Below, in pieces: positions 63,077-64,000 of a stretch of 64,000 nt of DNA (position 1 is the first letter of the stretch; each line of letters opens with the position of its first letter). The notes below the pieces were generated by a model. It saw only the letters and a list, made by a program, of their open reading frames with translations. It ran no database searches and was not told the origin of the DNA. Origin of the DNA: Bradyrhizobiaceae bacterium (GTDB lineage Bacteria; Pseudomonadota; Alphaproteobacteria; Rhizobiales; Xanthobacteraceae); assembly GCA_947481685.1 (NCBI GenBank), contig CANKHA010000001.1:179991-243990 (forward strand). Reading direction: 5' to 3'. Made by a program: the position numbers and the translations under genes.

Positions 63077-63823
63077 ATGATTAAAACGCTTCTTACTACT
63101 GTCACGCTGTCGCTAGTCTCTTTTGGCGCTATCGCCGCCGACATTCCGCGCCGCGCCGCTGCCGCGTCGCCTGCTCCCTTGTTCGTGGCCGCCGACTGGA
63201 CCGGCGTCTACGCTGGCGTCGTAGGCGGTTATGTGGACGGCAAGGCTAACTCGACAGCTACGGGTTTCATTTCGTTCGCCCCCCCGTCCTCCGTCGATCT
63301 CAAGGGTGCGCTGGTTGGCGGTCAGGTTGGCTACAACCATCAGCTCGCCAACCGTTTTGTTCTGGGCGTCGTTGCCGACGTGTCCTGGTCGGACGCGAAG
63401 GGCACGACTTGCGCTGAGGTCGGCGGTTGTGACGGCTCCTCCGACGACTCCTACGGGGAGGGCTCGCTCAGCTGGCTGGCTACAGCCCGTGCAAAGGCTG
63501 GCTTTGCTGTCAACAACGATGTCCTGATCTTTGCCACGGGCGGTCTTGCGATGGCTGGCGCAAAGGCCAGCATTTCGCACCTGGTCGATGGCAACTCTCC
63601 GCTCGTTAGCGACAGCCAGACGCTTACCGGTTGGGTTGTGGGCGGCGGCGTTGAGTACAAACTCTCGCGGTCCGTTTCCCTGGGCGCTGAATATCTTTAC
63701 GCCAACTTCGGCAAGCAGGACTTTAACTTCACGAACGCAGGCGTATTAGCAGGAGCCGCGATCGGCTCCGAGTCGGACGCCAAGGTGAACATCGTGCGCG
63801 TTTCGCTGAACTATCGTTTCTGA
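63077..63823 (+). CDS. Outer-membrane beta-barrel porin (Omp25/31-like)
   Basis: A 248-residue protein starting at 63077 (or GTG 63074) with a signal peptide ending GAIAADIPRR. The mature chain alternates in beta strands, with the family start DWTGVYAGVVGGY, repeated GxLVGGQVGYN and ATARAKAGFAV segments, and the C-terminal VRVSLNYRF with terminal Phe. This matches the Omp25/Omp31 group of Rhizobiales. The upstream 160 bases are AT-rich and hold no gene but likely the promoter. Confidence 0.92.
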   Translation: MIKTLLTTVTLSLVSFGAIAADIPRRAAAASPAPLFVAADWTGVYAGVVGGYVDGKANSTATGFISFAPPSSVDLKGALVGGQVGYNHQLANRFVLGVVADVSWSDAKGTTCAEVGGCDGSSDDSYGEGSLSWLATARAKAGFAVNNDVLIFATGGLAMAGAKASISHLVDGNSPLVSDSQTLTGWVVGGGVEYKLSRSVSLGAEYLYANFGKQDFNFTNAGVLAGAAIGSESDAKVNIVRVSLNYRF

Positions 63824-63856
63824 CGTTATCGGCATCCAGCGAAAGGCGCTAATCTG

Positions 63857-63890
63857 ATCCAGCTCTTTTCGAAAAGAGCTGGATTTTTTT
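63857..63890 (+). terminator. Strong terminator after the porin gene
   Basis: ATCCAGCTCTTTTC (63857-63870) and its exact complement (63871-63884) form a 14-base palindrome, followed by T residues to 63890. Confidence 0.95.
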
Positions 63891-64000
63891 GTAACCTCGC
63901 TTAAGTGTTCTGAGAATGTGCAAGGTAATGTTTGCCTTATTATTTACACCATCAACCAATCCACACCCGTTATGATCGATGCGCCCACACCTTCATGTCC

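Overview
The window is GC-rich chromosome from an alphaproteobacterium of the order Hyphomicrobiales, most like the Bradyrhizobiaceae/Nitrobacteraceae (Bradyrhizobium, Rhodopseudomonas or Afipia-like). This rests on gene content: a protocatechuate branch with CatIJ-type CoA-transferase subunits, RegB/RegA redox regulators, an HWE-family kinase, MmcB, intracellular PHA depolymerase, an Omp25/31-like porin, EcfG-type stress promoters and several families of short palindromic repeats. It is an inference; no 16S rRNA is present.

Layout. 1-1302: 3' part of a DHA2-type MFS efflux pump. 1299-6544 (minus): beta-ketoadipate operon pcaI-pcaJ-[palindromic repeat]-pcaF-pcaH-pcaG, ending in overlap with glucokinase. 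6722-12003: mutS, a three-domain glutaminase-STAS-cNMP protein and an OsmC protein. 12059-14775 (minus): sulfonate/nitrate-type ABC importer. 15064-20846: glnD, PBP1A and a SprT-like metalloprotease. 20911-23936 (minus): PHA depolymerase and an ABC-2 exporter. 24075-26257: small zinc-binding proteins, a secreted isochorismatase-fold protein lacking the usual cysteine, a cytochrome b561-type protein and a PilZ-like protein.

26311-29379 is a stress-flavoured patch: a YciE/YciF ferritin-like gene, a multi-pass membrane protein and at least five tiny membrane proteins of 22-47 aa, most with good ribosome binding sites. 29466-33647 holds two sensor kinases around a long imperfect palindrome. 33728-34861 holds two broken genes. 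35177-37131 encodes RegB/RegA. 37248-40902 encodes an exported methyltransferase-fold protein, MmcB, a GH5 glycosidase and glutaryl-CoA dehydrogenase. A tRNA-Arg(CCG) at 41000 is followed by a tyrosine integrase, a small integrated element. 42783-51112 contains a DEAD-box helicase, an MFS pump with divergent LysR regulator, a Bug-type binding protein, an EcfG-promoter-driven small membrane protein, a VOC protein, a class A acid phosphatase and an MBL-fold hydrolase.

The most unusual region is 51161-60913 (all minus): a CHASE2 adenylate/guanylate cyclase, two paralogous small exported proteins, two near-duplicate exported FecR-domain proteins flanking a glycosyltransferase, a TPR plus outer-membrane beta-barrel protein, a Popeye-like membrane cyclic-nucleotide-binding protein and a Wza-type export lipoprotein. 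I propose this as a candidate envelope display/secretion system under cyclic-nucleotide control. The window ends with msrA between inverted copies of a short repeat, a small membrane protein, a truncated malic enzyme gene and an outer-membrane porin with a strong terminator.
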